DNA of 64,000 nucleotides from Cognatitamlana onchidii (GTDB taxonomy: Bacteria; Bacteroidota; Bacteroidia; Flavobacteriales; Flavobacteriaceae), in contig NZ_SRWZ01000001.1 of assembly GCF_004804355.1 (NCBI RefSeq), positions 124,001 through 188,000 on the forward strand. The letters are read 5' to 3'. This document shows positions 42,687 through 50,850 of the stretch, one piece after another. Position 1 is the stretch's first letter; each line of letters opens with the position of its first letter. The notes beneath the pieces were generated by a model, which worked only from the letters and a program-made list of their open reading frames with translations, was not told where the DNA came from and searched no databases. The position numbers and the translations under genes are program-made.

Positions 42687-43919
42687 ATGAGCTCGCAGAG
42701 TTTGTTCTACATCATCATCGCCATAATAGTCATCAATTTTATTATTGACAAGATTCTTGATACCTTAAACGCAAAACATTTTAACGATACGCTTCCTAAA
42801 GAACTTGAAGATGTTTATGATGAACAAGAATATAAAAAATCACAAAACTATAAGGGGACTACTTATAAGTTTGGTTTATTTAGCTCAACTTTTTCCACAA
42901 TTCTCACCATAGCTTTTTTAATGTTTGATGGTTTCGAGTTTGTAGATAACATTGCCAGAAACACTAGCAATAACCCTATCATAATAGCACTAGTATTTTT
43001 TGGAATTATCATGATTGGAAACGACATTTTAGCAACACCATTCTCGTATTATAGCACCTTTGTTATTGAAGAAAAGTTTGGATTTAACAAGACTACGAAA
43101 AAAACATTCTTTTTAGATAAAATTAAGGGTTGGTTGATGATGACTATAATTGGTGGTTGCATTTTAGCTTTAATTATATGGTTCTATCAAGCTACCGGAA
43201 ATTTATTCTGGCTATATGCTTGGGGCGTCGTTGCTGCTTTTACCCTATTTATGAATATGTTTTATTCCAAATTGATTGTCCCTTTATTTAACAAACAAAC
43301 TCCTTTAGAAACAGGAACCCTTCGTGATAAGATTTCTGAATACGCTAAAACTGTGGGTTTCAAATTAGATAAAATTTTTGTTATCGATGGTTCTAAACGA
43401 AGCACAAAGGCCAATGCTTATTTTTCAGGATTTGGAAGAGAAAAACGAGTGACCCTTTATGATACCTTAATCAATGATTTAGAAGATGAGGAGATTGTTG
43501 CTGTTTTGGCTCATGAGGTAGGACATTACAAAAAAAAACACATTATTTTTAATCTCGTTGCCTCTATTTTACTTACAGGCTTAACACTGTATATTTTATC
43601 CTTGTTTATTTCAAACCCACTGTTATCTCAGGCATTGGGCGTAAATATTCCCAGCTTTCACATTGGATTAATTGCTTTTGGGCTTCTGTATTCTCCAATC
43701 TCTGAAGTTACTGGTTTAATTATGAATATTTTTTCTCGAAAATTTGAGTACCAAGCAGACAATTATGCAAAAAACACCTATAAAGGAGAACCGCTTATCA
43801 CGTCACTAAAAAAATTATCTAAAAATAGCTTAAGCAATTTAACACCACACCCAGCGTATGTATTTATGCATTATTCGCACCCAACTTTATTAGAACGAAT
43901 AAAAAATTTAAGACAGTAG
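42687..43919 (+). CDS. M48 family (Ste24-like) membrane metallopeptidase
   Basis: A 410-residue inner-membrane protease with about seven membrane segments. The zinc motif is VLAHEVGHYKKKH and the third ligand is in RKFEYQADNYAKN. The N-terminal part (about 40-200) matches the M48 N-terminal membrane domain of Ste24/CAAX proteases. In bacteria these are quality-control proteases, since CAAX prenylation is absent. It converges with yaaA, 1 nt apart. Confidence 0.9.
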   Translation: MSSQSLFYIIIAIIVINFIIDKILDTLNAKHFNDTLPKELEDVYDEQEYKKSQNYKGTTYKFGLFSSTFSTILTIAFLMFDGFEFVDNIARNTSNNPIIIALVFFGIIMIGNDILATPFSYYSTFVIEEKFGFNKTTKKTFFLDKIKGWLMMTIIGGCILALIIWFYQATGNLFWLYAWGVVAAFTLFMNMFYSKLIVPLFNKQTPLETGTLRDKISEYAKTVGFKLDKIFVIDGSKRSTKANAYFSGFGREKRVTLYDTLINDLEDEEIVAVLAHEVGHYKKKHIIFNLVASILLTGLTLYILSLFISNPLLSQALGVNIPSFHIGLIAFGLLYSPISEVTGLIMNIFSRKFEYQADNYAKNTYKGEPLITSLKKLSKNSLSNLTPHPAYVFMHYSHPTLLERIKNLRQ

Positions 43920-43920
43920 G

Positions 43921-44679
43921 TTATCTAATAAAAACAAGGTCATTTCCTTTGGACATATCCTCGCTATAGCCGTAACCCATATAGTTGAATCCTTTTAAAT
44001 CATCAACGGTTTGCGCGTTGGTATCAATAACATACCTGGCCATTGAACCTCGAGCTTCTTTGGCAAAAAATGAAATCATTTTATACTGCCCATTCTTAAA
44101 ATCCTTAAAATTAGCCGTCACTACAGGGGTTTTAAGGTGCTTTTTATCAACTGCCTTAAAATACTCATTACTAGCAAGATTCAAGAAAACTTCGTCATCA
44201 TCGAGCTCATCATTCAAATATTTTGTAATGTCTTTTTTCCAAAATTCATATAAATTCTTTTTTACTCCCACTGGCATTTTAGTACCCATTTCTAAGCGGT
44301 AGGCTTGTATGAGGTCTGTTGGTCTTAGTATGCCATAAAGTCCAGAAAGGATGCGAACCGTATTTTGTAATGTGGTCATTTTTTCTTTAGGGATAGTATA
44401 AGCATCTAAACCTCTGTAAACATCACCATTAAACGCATATACAGCGGCTCTAGCATTATCTTTTGTAAAGGGCAAGGACCATACTTGGTTTCGCTCATAA
44501 TTTAGTTGCCCTAATGCATCAGAGATACTCATAAGTTTGGACAAACTCTTAGCAGATTTCTTTTTAAGGAGCTTATTTAAACGCTCCGCCCGTTTTAAAA
44601 AATAAGGCTCTGTGCCCACATCAAAAGGTAGTTCCGATTCAAAATTTAATGACTTAGCAGGAGATATTACGAGTTTCAT
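43921..44679 (-). CDS. yaaA: peroxide stress protein YaaA (UPF0246/DUF328)
   Basis: A 252-residue cytosolic protein. MKLVISPAKSLNFES, GLYGILRPTDLIQAYRLEMG, NLASNEYFKAVD and GYGYSEDMSKGNDLVFI are the family landmarks. In E. coli YaaA limits Fenton-type damage by lowering free iron during H2O2 stress; the fold has a DNA-binding helix-hairpin-like surface. Length is normal. A minus-strand -7 box TAAATTTG lies at 44700-44707. Confidence 0.94.
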   Translation of the reverse strand: MKLVISPAKSLNFESELPFDVGTEPYFLKRAERLNKLLKKKSAKSLSKLMSISDALGQLNYERNQVWSLPFTKDNARAAVYAFNGDVYRGLDAYTIPKEKMTTLQNTVRILSGLYGILRPTDLIQAYRLEMGTKMPVGVKKNLYEFWKKDITKYLNDELDDDEVFLNLASNEYFKAVDKKHLKTPVVTANFKDFKNGQYKMISFFAKEARGSMARYVIDTNAQTVDDLKGFNYMGYGYSEDMSKGNDLVFIR

Positions 44680-44852
44680 GGTATTTTACTTTTTCATTTC
44701 AAATTTACAATTACTTAATTAGTATTAAAATGGGAGCTAAGAATTATTTTTAATTCGAATATAAATAGAATTGATACTCGAAGTTTAAACAAGCGCTATT
44801 GAAAAAAGCTCTAACTTTAAGAATTATAATCAACCATATTAATTGACACATT

Positions 44853-45140
44853 ATGATTTTACAAATTATTCGATTAAAATCTGGCTTACCAGAAGAAGAA
44901 CTCCTTAAAAGAGCGCATGACCGTAAACCTCAATTCGAGACTATACCCGGTTTGTTGCAAAAGTATTATGTAAAAATAAACAACGATGGCCAGTATGGAG
45001 GCATTTATGTTTGGGATTCAAAAGCATCCTTGATGGCTTATAAATCGTCTGATTTAGCCTCTAGTATTCCTGAAGCTTATGAAGTTATTGAAGCCCCGGA
45101 TATTGAAATTTTAGATATTCTATTTCAATTAAGAAACTAG
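44853..45140 (+). CDS. small YdhR/antibiotic-monooxygenase-like protein
   Basis: A 95-residue protein with the compact alpha+beta ferredoxin-like pattern of YdhR-type dimers (MILQIIRLKSGLPEEELLKR; TIPGLLQKYYVKINNDGQYG; GIYVWDSKASLMAYKSSDLA). No cofactor motif is seen, as usual for the family. Substrate is unknown. Transcribed alone and convergent with rluD. Confidence 0.72.
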   Translation: MILQIIRLKSGLPEEELLKRAHDRKPQFETIPGLLQKYYVKINNDGQYGGIYVWDSKASLMAYKSSDLASSIPEAYEVIEAPDIEILDILFQLRN

Positions 45141-45166
45141 TCGATGTTTTTATCGTGTTAAAAAAA

Positions 45167-46204
45167 TTACTCAAACTCTTGATGCTTCACATAGCCTCTC
45201 CATTTTTCTATACATTGTTGCATATCGTCCGGAATTGATGTATCAAACTTCATAAATTCTCCAGTAGTAGGGTGTGTAAAACCAAGAGTTTTAGCATGAA
45301 GTGCTTGCCTAGGCAGCACCTTAAAACAGTTATCTACAAACTGTTTGTACTTTGTAAATGTAGTGCCCTTTAATATTTTATCACCGCCATAGCGCTCATC
45401 ATTAAATAAGGTATGCCCAATATATTTCATGTGCACGCGTATTTGGTGTGTCCTTCCTGTTTCTAGTTTACAAGAAACCAAAGTCACATAACCTAAGCGC
45501 TCTAAAACCTTAAAATGTGTAACAGCAGATTTACCTTTACTTGATTCGTCATCTAAAAAAACGGTATTCTGCAAACGATTTTTAGGATGCCTTCCAATAT
45601 TACCTTCTATAATTCCCTTATCTTCCTCTATATTTCCCCAAACCAACGCCACATACTCACGCTCGCTAGTTTTTTCGGCAAATTGAAGTGATAAACTAGC
45701 CATAGCTTGTTCTGTTTTAGCAATAACCAAAAGACCACTGGTGTCTTTATCAATTCTATGAACCAAGCCAGGGCGTTCGCTTGAGTTATTTGGAAGATTA
45801 TCAAATCTATAAATCAAGGCATTAATTAGGGTTCCCGAATAATTTCCATGGCCAGGATGCACAACCATACCTGCCGGCTTATTAACCACCAAAAGCGCCT
45901 CATCTTCATAAACCACATCAATGTCAATCGCTTCTCCTACCAATAAATTTTCATGAGGCGGGTGCGCAAAAAGCACACGAATTTGATCATCTGGCTTAAC
46001 CTTATAGTTCGACTTCACAGGGCTTCCATTCACATAAATACTTCCATTTTTAGCAGCTGCTTGAATTTTATTTCTGGTAGCATTTTCTACAAAATTCATT
46101 AAGTATTTATCTATTCTTAGCGGTGTTTGTCCCTTATCTACAGTAAATGCATGATGCTCATACAAATCATTGTCGTCGGGCAACTGAGGCGTGTAGTTAT
46201 CCAT
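45167..46204 (-). CDS. rluD: 23S rRNA pseudouridine synthase RluD-like
   Basis: A 345-residue enzyme with an N-terminal S4 RNA-binding domain (about 18-80, RIDKYLMNFVENATRNKIQA) and a catalytic domain with GLVHRIDKDTSGLLVIAKT (catalytic Asp). In addition RLQNTVFLDDESSKGK, CKLETGRTHQIRVHMKYIGH are typical RluD motifs. It begins 2 nt after the PASTA gene and is co-transcribed with it, as in many Bacteroidota. Target is probably the helix 69 uridines, by family. Confidence 0.92.
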   Translation of the reverse strand: MDNYTPQLPDDNDLYEHHAFTVDKGQTPLRIDKYLMNFVENATRNKIQAAAKNGSIYVNGSPVKSNYKVKPDDQIRVLFAHPPHENLLVGEAIDIDVVYEDEALLVVNKPAGMVVHPGHGNYSGTLINALIYRFDNLPNNSSERPGLVHRIDKDTSGLLVIAKTEQAMASLSLQFAEKTSEREYVALVWGNIEEDKGIIEGNIGRHPKNRLQNTVFLDDESSKGKSAVTHFKVLERLGYVTLVSCKLETGRTHQIRVHMKYIGHTLFNDERYGGDKILKGTTFTKYKQFVDNCFKVLPRQALHAKTLGFTHPTTGEFMKFDTSIPDDMQQCIEKWRGYVKHQEFE

Positions 46205-46206
46205 TT

Positions 46207-46764
46207 TTAGGGGCGCTTACCGTTACCAAGTTGAAAATCGATAACCGATGTTTTTTCTAGTTTATCACCAGGCTTTAGGGCTTTACCTTTGTGAGTTAGT
46301 TTAAGCACAATATCCTTACCTATATTGTTTACATAGGTAGTTTTTCCAATTTTAAAACCTAAAGCTTCCAACGTTGGCTTTACCTGACGAAATGTTTTAT
46401 CTATTAAACCTTCGGGAATATTCATCTTTCTATATCCAGAAGGATTTAGTGTAATGTATATTTTTCTGTTTTCCTTTACCTTAGATCCAGCAATAGGCTC
46501 CTGTTCAATTACCGAAAACTTTGGGTAATCAGGGTTATAGTTAGCAGAATCTTGAATTTTCATAACCAGATTATTATCTTCTAGTGCCACCTGAGCAACA
46601 TCAATAGATTTTCCTTTTAAGTCTGGAACCGTTTCAAAATCGCCGTGATTCGTAGATGTATTTAGCCATTTTAATAACACAAAACAAAGCACAAAAACGG
46701 CAACTACCGCCAACACTATTTGCTTTAAAAAAGATTTGCTAGTTAGAAATTTTATAAGACTCAT
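46207..46764 (-). CDS. PASTA-domain membrane protein
   Basis: A 185-residue protein with one N-terminal membrane helix (about 15-32, IVLAVVAVFVLCFVLL) and an extracytoplasmic part with PASTA repeats (about 40-110 and 110-180; FETVPDLKGKSIDVAQVALE and KMNIPEGLIDKTFRQVKPTL). PASTA modules bind muropeptides or beta-lactams. There is no kinase or transpeptidase domain, so it could be a stand-alone cell-wall sensor. It is divergent from ddl and followed by rluD. A minus-strand -7 box TATATTTG is at 46785-46792. Confidence 0.88.
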   Translation of the reverse strand: MSLIKFLTSKSFLKQIVLAVVAVFVLCFVLLKWLNTSTNHGDFETVPDLKGKSIDVAQVALEDNNLVMKIQDSANYNPDYPKFSVIEQEPIAGSKVKENRKIYITLNPSGYRKMNIPEGLIDKTFRQVKPTLEALGFKIGKTTYVNNIGKDIVLKLTHKGKALKPGDKLEKTSVIDFQLGNGKRP

Positions 46765-46947
46765 TTATGGAATTTTGAATTAAGCAAATATATAAAAACC
46801 GAACAGTTTTTTGTTTTGCAATTTATATGATATTTTAGCCTGACTTATAATAAATACGTTTTAATATAAGTTTTAGTTTATTAATTTGAAATGAATTAAA
46901 ATCTCAATGAGTAGAAATTATTTTAAATACGAAGTAGCTTAGTTCTT

Positions 46948-47922
46948 ATGAAAAAAAATATTGCCATTATAATGGGTGGCTACTCCAGCGAATATAAAAT
47001 ATCGTTAAAAAGCGGAAATGTGGTCTATGAGGCATTAGATCCCGAAAAATATAATGCCTACAGGATTCATATTTTTAAAGACAAATGGGTTTATGTTGAC
47101 GAAGAAGAAACCGAATTCTCAATTGATAAAAACGACTTTTCAATAAACGTAGGTAGTTTTAAAACCACATTCGATTGTGTTTTTAACGCCATTCACGGGG
47201 CGCCTGGTGAAAATGGTTATATGCAAGGTTATTTTGAATTATTAGGCATCCCACACACTAGTTGCAATATGTATCAAGCGGCTATAACCTTTAACAAAAG
47301 AGATTTACTAAGTGTTTTAAAGCCATATGGCGTAAAAACTGCCGAATCCTATTACCTAAACTATGGAGATCCCATCGACGAACAAGCTATAATTAACAAA
47401 GTAGGGCTTCCTTGTTTTGTAAAAGCCAATAAAGCAGGGAGTAGTTTTGGAGTAAGTAAAGTTCATAAAAAAGAGGCTATTAATGAAGCTATAGAAATTG
47501 CTTTTAAAGAAGATGATGAAATTATAATTGAATCCTTTTTGGAGGGTAAGGAAGTTTCTGTTGGGGTAATAACTTATAAGGGTGAAACTAAAGTACTCCC
47601 CATAACCGAAATTGTTTCTGAAAACGACTTCTTTGATTATGAAGCCAAATACCAGGGTAAATCTCAAGAAATTACACCAGCGCGATTAAGCCAAGAAGAG
47701 GAAAATAAGGTCCATAAACAAGCAAAGAAGATTTATGAAATCTTAAAAATGACAGGTTTTAGTCGAAGTGAATTTATATTTAAAAATGGAGAACCCCATT
47801 TATTAGAAATGAATACCATTCCTGGCCTGACCAAAGAAAGCATACTGCCACAGCAGGCTGAAGTAGCGGGTATTTCTTTAGCAGAATTATTTGATAATGC
47901 CATAGAAGAAGCCCTAAAATAA
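46948..47922 (+). CDS. ddl: D-alanine--D-alanine ligase
   Basis: A 324-residue ATP-grasp enzyme forming the peptidoglycan dipeptide. It has IIMGGYSSEYKISLKSG, NAIHGAPGENGYMQGYFELL, the ATP-binding segment KANKAGSSFGVSKV, SFLEGKEVSVGVI, SRSEFIFKN and LLEMNTIPGLTKES. Length is a little under that of long Ddl forms. It stands opposite a muropeptide-binding PASTA protein, in keeping with a cell-wall locus, and is followed after 68 nt by coaD. Confidence 0.95.
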   Translation: MKKNIAIIMGGYSSEYKISLKSGNVVYEALDPEKYNAYRIHIFKDKWVYVDEEETEFSIDKNDFSINVGSFKTTFDCVFNAIHGAPGENGYMQGYFELLGIPHTSCNMYQAAITFNKRDLLSVLKPYGVKTAESYYLNYGDPIDEQAIINKVGLPCFVKANKAGSSFGVSKVHKKEAINEAIEIAFKEDDEIIIESFLEGKEVSVGVITYKGETKVLPITEIVSENDFFDYEAKYQGKSQEITPARLSQEEENKVHKQAKKIYEILKMTGFSRSEFIFKNGEPHLLEMNTIPGLTKESILPQQAEVAGISLAELFDNAIEEALK

Positions 47923-47990
47923 TTTATAACTATCTTTGAAAAGCTACTTAAGAACGTTTTCTCTTGTTCGAGAACAAAATATTAATTAAC

Positions 47991-48446
47991 ATGAAACGTG
48001 CTTTATTTCCTGGTTCTTTTGACCCCATTACGCTGGGCCATTATGACATTATTAAACGAGGCGTTACGCTATTTGATGAGATTATTGTAGCCATTGGGGT
48101 TAATGCCGATAAGAAATATATGTTCACTTTAGAAGAGCGCATGGCTTTTATTGAAAAAACTTTTGAAAACGAATCAAAAGTAAAGGTTATAACTTATAAA
48201 GGACTTACCGTAGATTATTGTAAAGACATTGGTGTTGAATTTATTCTTAGAGGCCTTAGAAATCCAGCAGATTTTGAATTTGAAAAAGCTATTGCTCACA
48301 CCAATAGAGACCTAGCTCCTATTGAAACTGTTTTCTTGCTTACCTCGGCGGACACCTCTTATATAGCATCAAATATTGTTCGTGATGTTATTAGGAATAA
48401 TGGTGATTACACGAAATTGGTTCCTAATAGTGTTCGGGTAACATAA
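47991..48446 (+). CDS. coaD: phosphopantetheine adenylyltransferase
   Basis: A 151-residue nucleotidyltransferase of CoA synthesis. It has ALFPGSFDPITLGHYDIIKR with the TxGH motif, RGLRNPADFEFEKAIAHTNR and the ISSS-like TSADTSYIASNIVRD. The start at 47991 (MKRALFPGS) fits the family; nine codons earlier there is a TTG. A palindrome TTGTTC-GA-GAACAA (47964-47977) lies in its leader, and a -7 box TATCTTTG at 47931-47938. Confidence 0.94.
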   Translation: MKRALFPGSFDPITLGHYDIIKRGVTLFDEIIVAIGVNADKKYMFTLEERMAFIEKTFENESKVKVITYKGLTVDYCKDIGVEFILRGLRNPADFEFEKAIAHTNRDLAPIETVFLLTSADTSYIASNIVRDVIRNNGDYTKLVPNSVRVT

Positions 48447-48469
48447 CACCTATGTAAATAAGAGTTTCT

Positions 48470-49012
48470 ATGATTTATTATTGGTTTACTATCCTAAAAA
48501 TTTTAATCTTAAGAAACTTTCAGAATAAAGTTGAATATAACCAAACCATCTCCAGAGACTTTAGAGTGGGCTTATTTGATTGCGATGGCCTGCGTGTTAT
48601 GACAGCCTCAAAATATCCAGTTTATATGGATTTTATTCGTTGGGAGCTTATCGCAAGATCTAAGCTTTTTAAAGCCATAGTGAGACGCGGGTTAGCACCG
48701 ACTCTGGGTTCTCAAAAGATTATTTACAGAAAACCATTAAAACTATTCACAAAATTTACTTTAACATTAGAAAGTAGTGGCCTTGATGAAAAATGGGTTT
48801 ATCATCTTCATTATTTCAAACAAAACAATGAGATCAAAGCTGTTGGAATAACAAGATCTCTGGTTTGGAAAAAAGATATTCCAACGGCCTTATCTGATAT
48901 CATGAAAGAAATTGGTGCTAAAGAACAAAAGCCCCCTCCTCAATGGGTATTAGACTTATTTAATAATGATAAAAATATCATTAATACGGATCCGCAGATA
49001 CATACAGTTTAA
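48470..49012 (+). CDS. thioesterase-like (4HBT/THEM6-type) protein
   Basis: A 180-residue hot-dog-fold protein. The sequence RDFRVGLFDCDGLRVMTASK, YPVYMDFIRWELIARSKLFK and GSQKIIYRKPLKLFTKFTLT follow the THEM6/4-hydroxybenzoyl-CoA thioesterase pattern, with the catalytic Asp in the first. The N-terminal hydrophobic stretch (MIYYWFTILKILILRNF) may attach it to the membrane. Substrate is presumably an acyl-CoA or acyl carrier protein. It follows coaD by 23 nt and overlaps sulP by 4 nt at its 3' end. Confidence 0.78.
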   Translation: MIYYWFTILKILILRNFQNKVEYNQTISRDFRVGLFDCDGLRVMTASKYPVYMDFIRWELIARSKLFKAIVRRGLAPTLGSQKIIYRKPLKLFTKFTLTLESSGLDEKWVYHLHYFKQNNEIKAVGITRSLVWKKDIPTALSDIMKEIGAKEQKPPPQWVLDLFNNDKNIINTDPQIHTV

Positions 49013-50622
49013 AACTTGTATTCTGAAAGCCCTTTTGTAAATGCTTCTGGATTTTCTGCCAAATGGTATCTTGGGTCCTCAATGTCTTCAACAATAACCT
49101 CTCGGAATTTCGGATTTGATTTGTAAAGCAGCACTTTACAATCTTCACTCAAATGCTTTAATTTTACCTGCTTTCCTGCAGACTCATACTTTTCAACTAA
49201 ACTATAAATGGCTTCAATAGCTGAATGATCACTAACTCTTGATTCAACAAAATCTATTTCAACCTTATCAGGATCATTTTTCACATCAAACTTTTCATTA
49301 AAAGCAATAATTGATCCAAAAAACAAAGGCCCCCAAATTTCATAAACCTTAGTACCATCGTCCTTCATTCGTTTACGAGCCCGAATACGTTTTGCATTCT
49401 CCCATGAAAACACCAAGGCACTAATAATAACGCCTGCTATTACGGCTATAGCTAAATCAAAAATTACGGTTAACGACGATACAGCTACTAAAACGATAAC
49501 ATCGCTCACTGGAATTTTATTTAAGATTCTAAAACTACTCCATGCAAAAGTTCCGATAACCACCATAAACATAACACCCACTAAAGCAGCAATAGGCACT
49601 TGTTCTATTAACCCTGATGCAAATAAAATAAACACCAATAATAAAACGGCTGCTACGATTCCAGACAATCTAGTTCTTCCTCCAGACTTGATATTGATTA
49701 AGGACTGACCAATCATGGCACAACCTCCCATACCACCAAAAAACCCAGTGATAATATTAGCACCTCCCTGAGCCATACATTCTCTATTGGCATTCCCTCT
49801 AGTTTCCGTGAGTTCATCGACTAAATTAAGAGTCATTAAGGATTCAATTAAACCAATAGCGGCAAGAATTAAAGCATAGGGTCCAATAAACTTAATGGTT
49901 TGCCAATTAAAAGGTACTTTACTAAAAATGTCAAATTGAAATTGAGGTAAGCCGCCTTTAAGTCCTTCGCCTCCGCCATCTCTAATAAAACTCCCAACAG
50001 TTGCCACCTCTAAATTTCCAAAAATAACGATAGCAGATACTACTAAAATAGCAATAAGTGCTTCTGGGAGTTTTTTAGTTAACTTAGGTAATCCATACAT
50101 AATACCCATAGTAAGAGCTACCAAGGCCAACATAATATATAATTGGTTTCCAGAGAACCAATCACCATTTACATCCTTAAACATTCCCAATTGAGACAAA
50201 AATATCACAATTGCCAAACCATTGACAAAACCCATCATAACAGGATGAGGAATGAGTCGAACAAATTTTCCTAGTTTAAAAATGCCAGCAAGCATTTGTA
50301 TAATTCCCATGAGAATAACGGTAGCAAAGAGATAATATAAGCCTAGCTGCTCGCCTTCAGCCCCCATGGCATTTCCTTCTGCCACCAGACTAACCATAAC
50401 AACTGCAAGAGCACCCGTGGCTCCACTAATCATTCCTGGCCGACCACCAAAAATGGAAGTGATTAGACCAATCATAAAGGCAGCGTATAAACCAACTAAT
50501 GGATCGACTCCTGCTACAAAGGCAAAAGCTACGGCCTCTGGCACCAAAGCAAGCGCTACTGTAATTCCACTTAATATATCATTCTTGGCATTTGCTGCTC
50601 GTTTTCTTATGAATTCAGTCAT
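49009..50622 (-). CDS. SulP-family inorganic anion transporter
   Basis: A 537-residue transporter with about 12 membrane segments (residues 10-400). It has DILSGITVALALVPEAVAFA at the start, GQSLINIKSGGRTRLSGIVA in the middle, and a C-terminal STAS domain (about 420-520, VEIDFVESRVSDHSAIEAIY). The family carries sulfate, bicarbonate or other anions. Sulfate uptake is plausible but not proven, and no carbonic anhydrase gene lies nearby. It is in a single unit with its own promoter. Confidence 0.9.
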   Translation of the reverse strand: MTEFIRKRAANAKNDILSGITVALALVPEAVAFAFVAGVDPLVGLYAAFMIGLITSIFGGRPGMISGATGALAVVMVSLVAEGNAMGAEGEQLGLYYLFATVILMGIIQMLAGIFKLGKFVRLIPHPVMMGFVNGLAIVIFLSQLGMFKDVNGDWFSGNQLYIMLALVALTMGIMYGLPKLTKKLPEALIAILVVSAIVIFGNLEVATVGSFIRDGGGEGLKGGLPQFQFDIFSKVPFNWQTIKFIGPYALILAAIGLIESLMTLNLVDELTETRGNANRECMAQGGANIITGFFGGMGGCAMIGQSLINIKSGGRTRLSGIVAAVLLLVFILFASGLIEQVPIAALVGVMFMVVIGTFAWSSFRILNKIPVSDVIVLVAVSSLTVIFDLAIAVIAGVIISALVFSWENAKRIRARKRMKDDGTKVYEIWGPLFFGSIIAFNEKFDVKNDPDKVEIDFVESRVSDHSAIEAIYSLVEKYESAGKQVKLKHLSEDCKVLLYKSNPKFREVIVEDIEDPRYHLAENPEAFTKGLSEYKF

Positions 50623-50641
50623 GTTAATTTTATTGAAGCTG

Positions 50642-50671
50642 CAAATTTACGTTTATTATATTGACCTGCAA
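50642..50671 (-). promoter_or_regulatory. promoter of the SulP gene
   Basis: On the minus strand TTG (50669-50671), 19 nt, then TAAATTTG (50642-50649), a full match to the consensus, 20 nt before the start codon. The rest of the gap up to 50773 shows no gene. Confidence 0.65.
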
Positions 50672-50773
50672 GTTGAGGCTTTATATTTTAGATTCAAATA
50701 CACGCAATCGTTTGAAATATGGAACCTCAGAAAAAAACTAAAGACAAAATCTTAACTTTTGTTACCAAATAAA

Positions 50774-50802
50774 AAAGCCGTTATTTTAGTAATAACGGCT
50801 TT
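50774..50802 (-). terminator. terminator after the repeat-bearing T9SS gene
   Basis: A perfect 12-bp stem AAAGCCGTTATT (50774-50785)/AATAACGGCTTT (50791-50802) with a 5-nt loop and T tract on the minus strand (50771-50776), 48 nt after the stop. Confidence 0.85.
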
Positions 50803-50850
50803 CCAATGAATCAACTAAACTAATAAAACAAATTATTTTTCTTTTTCATT

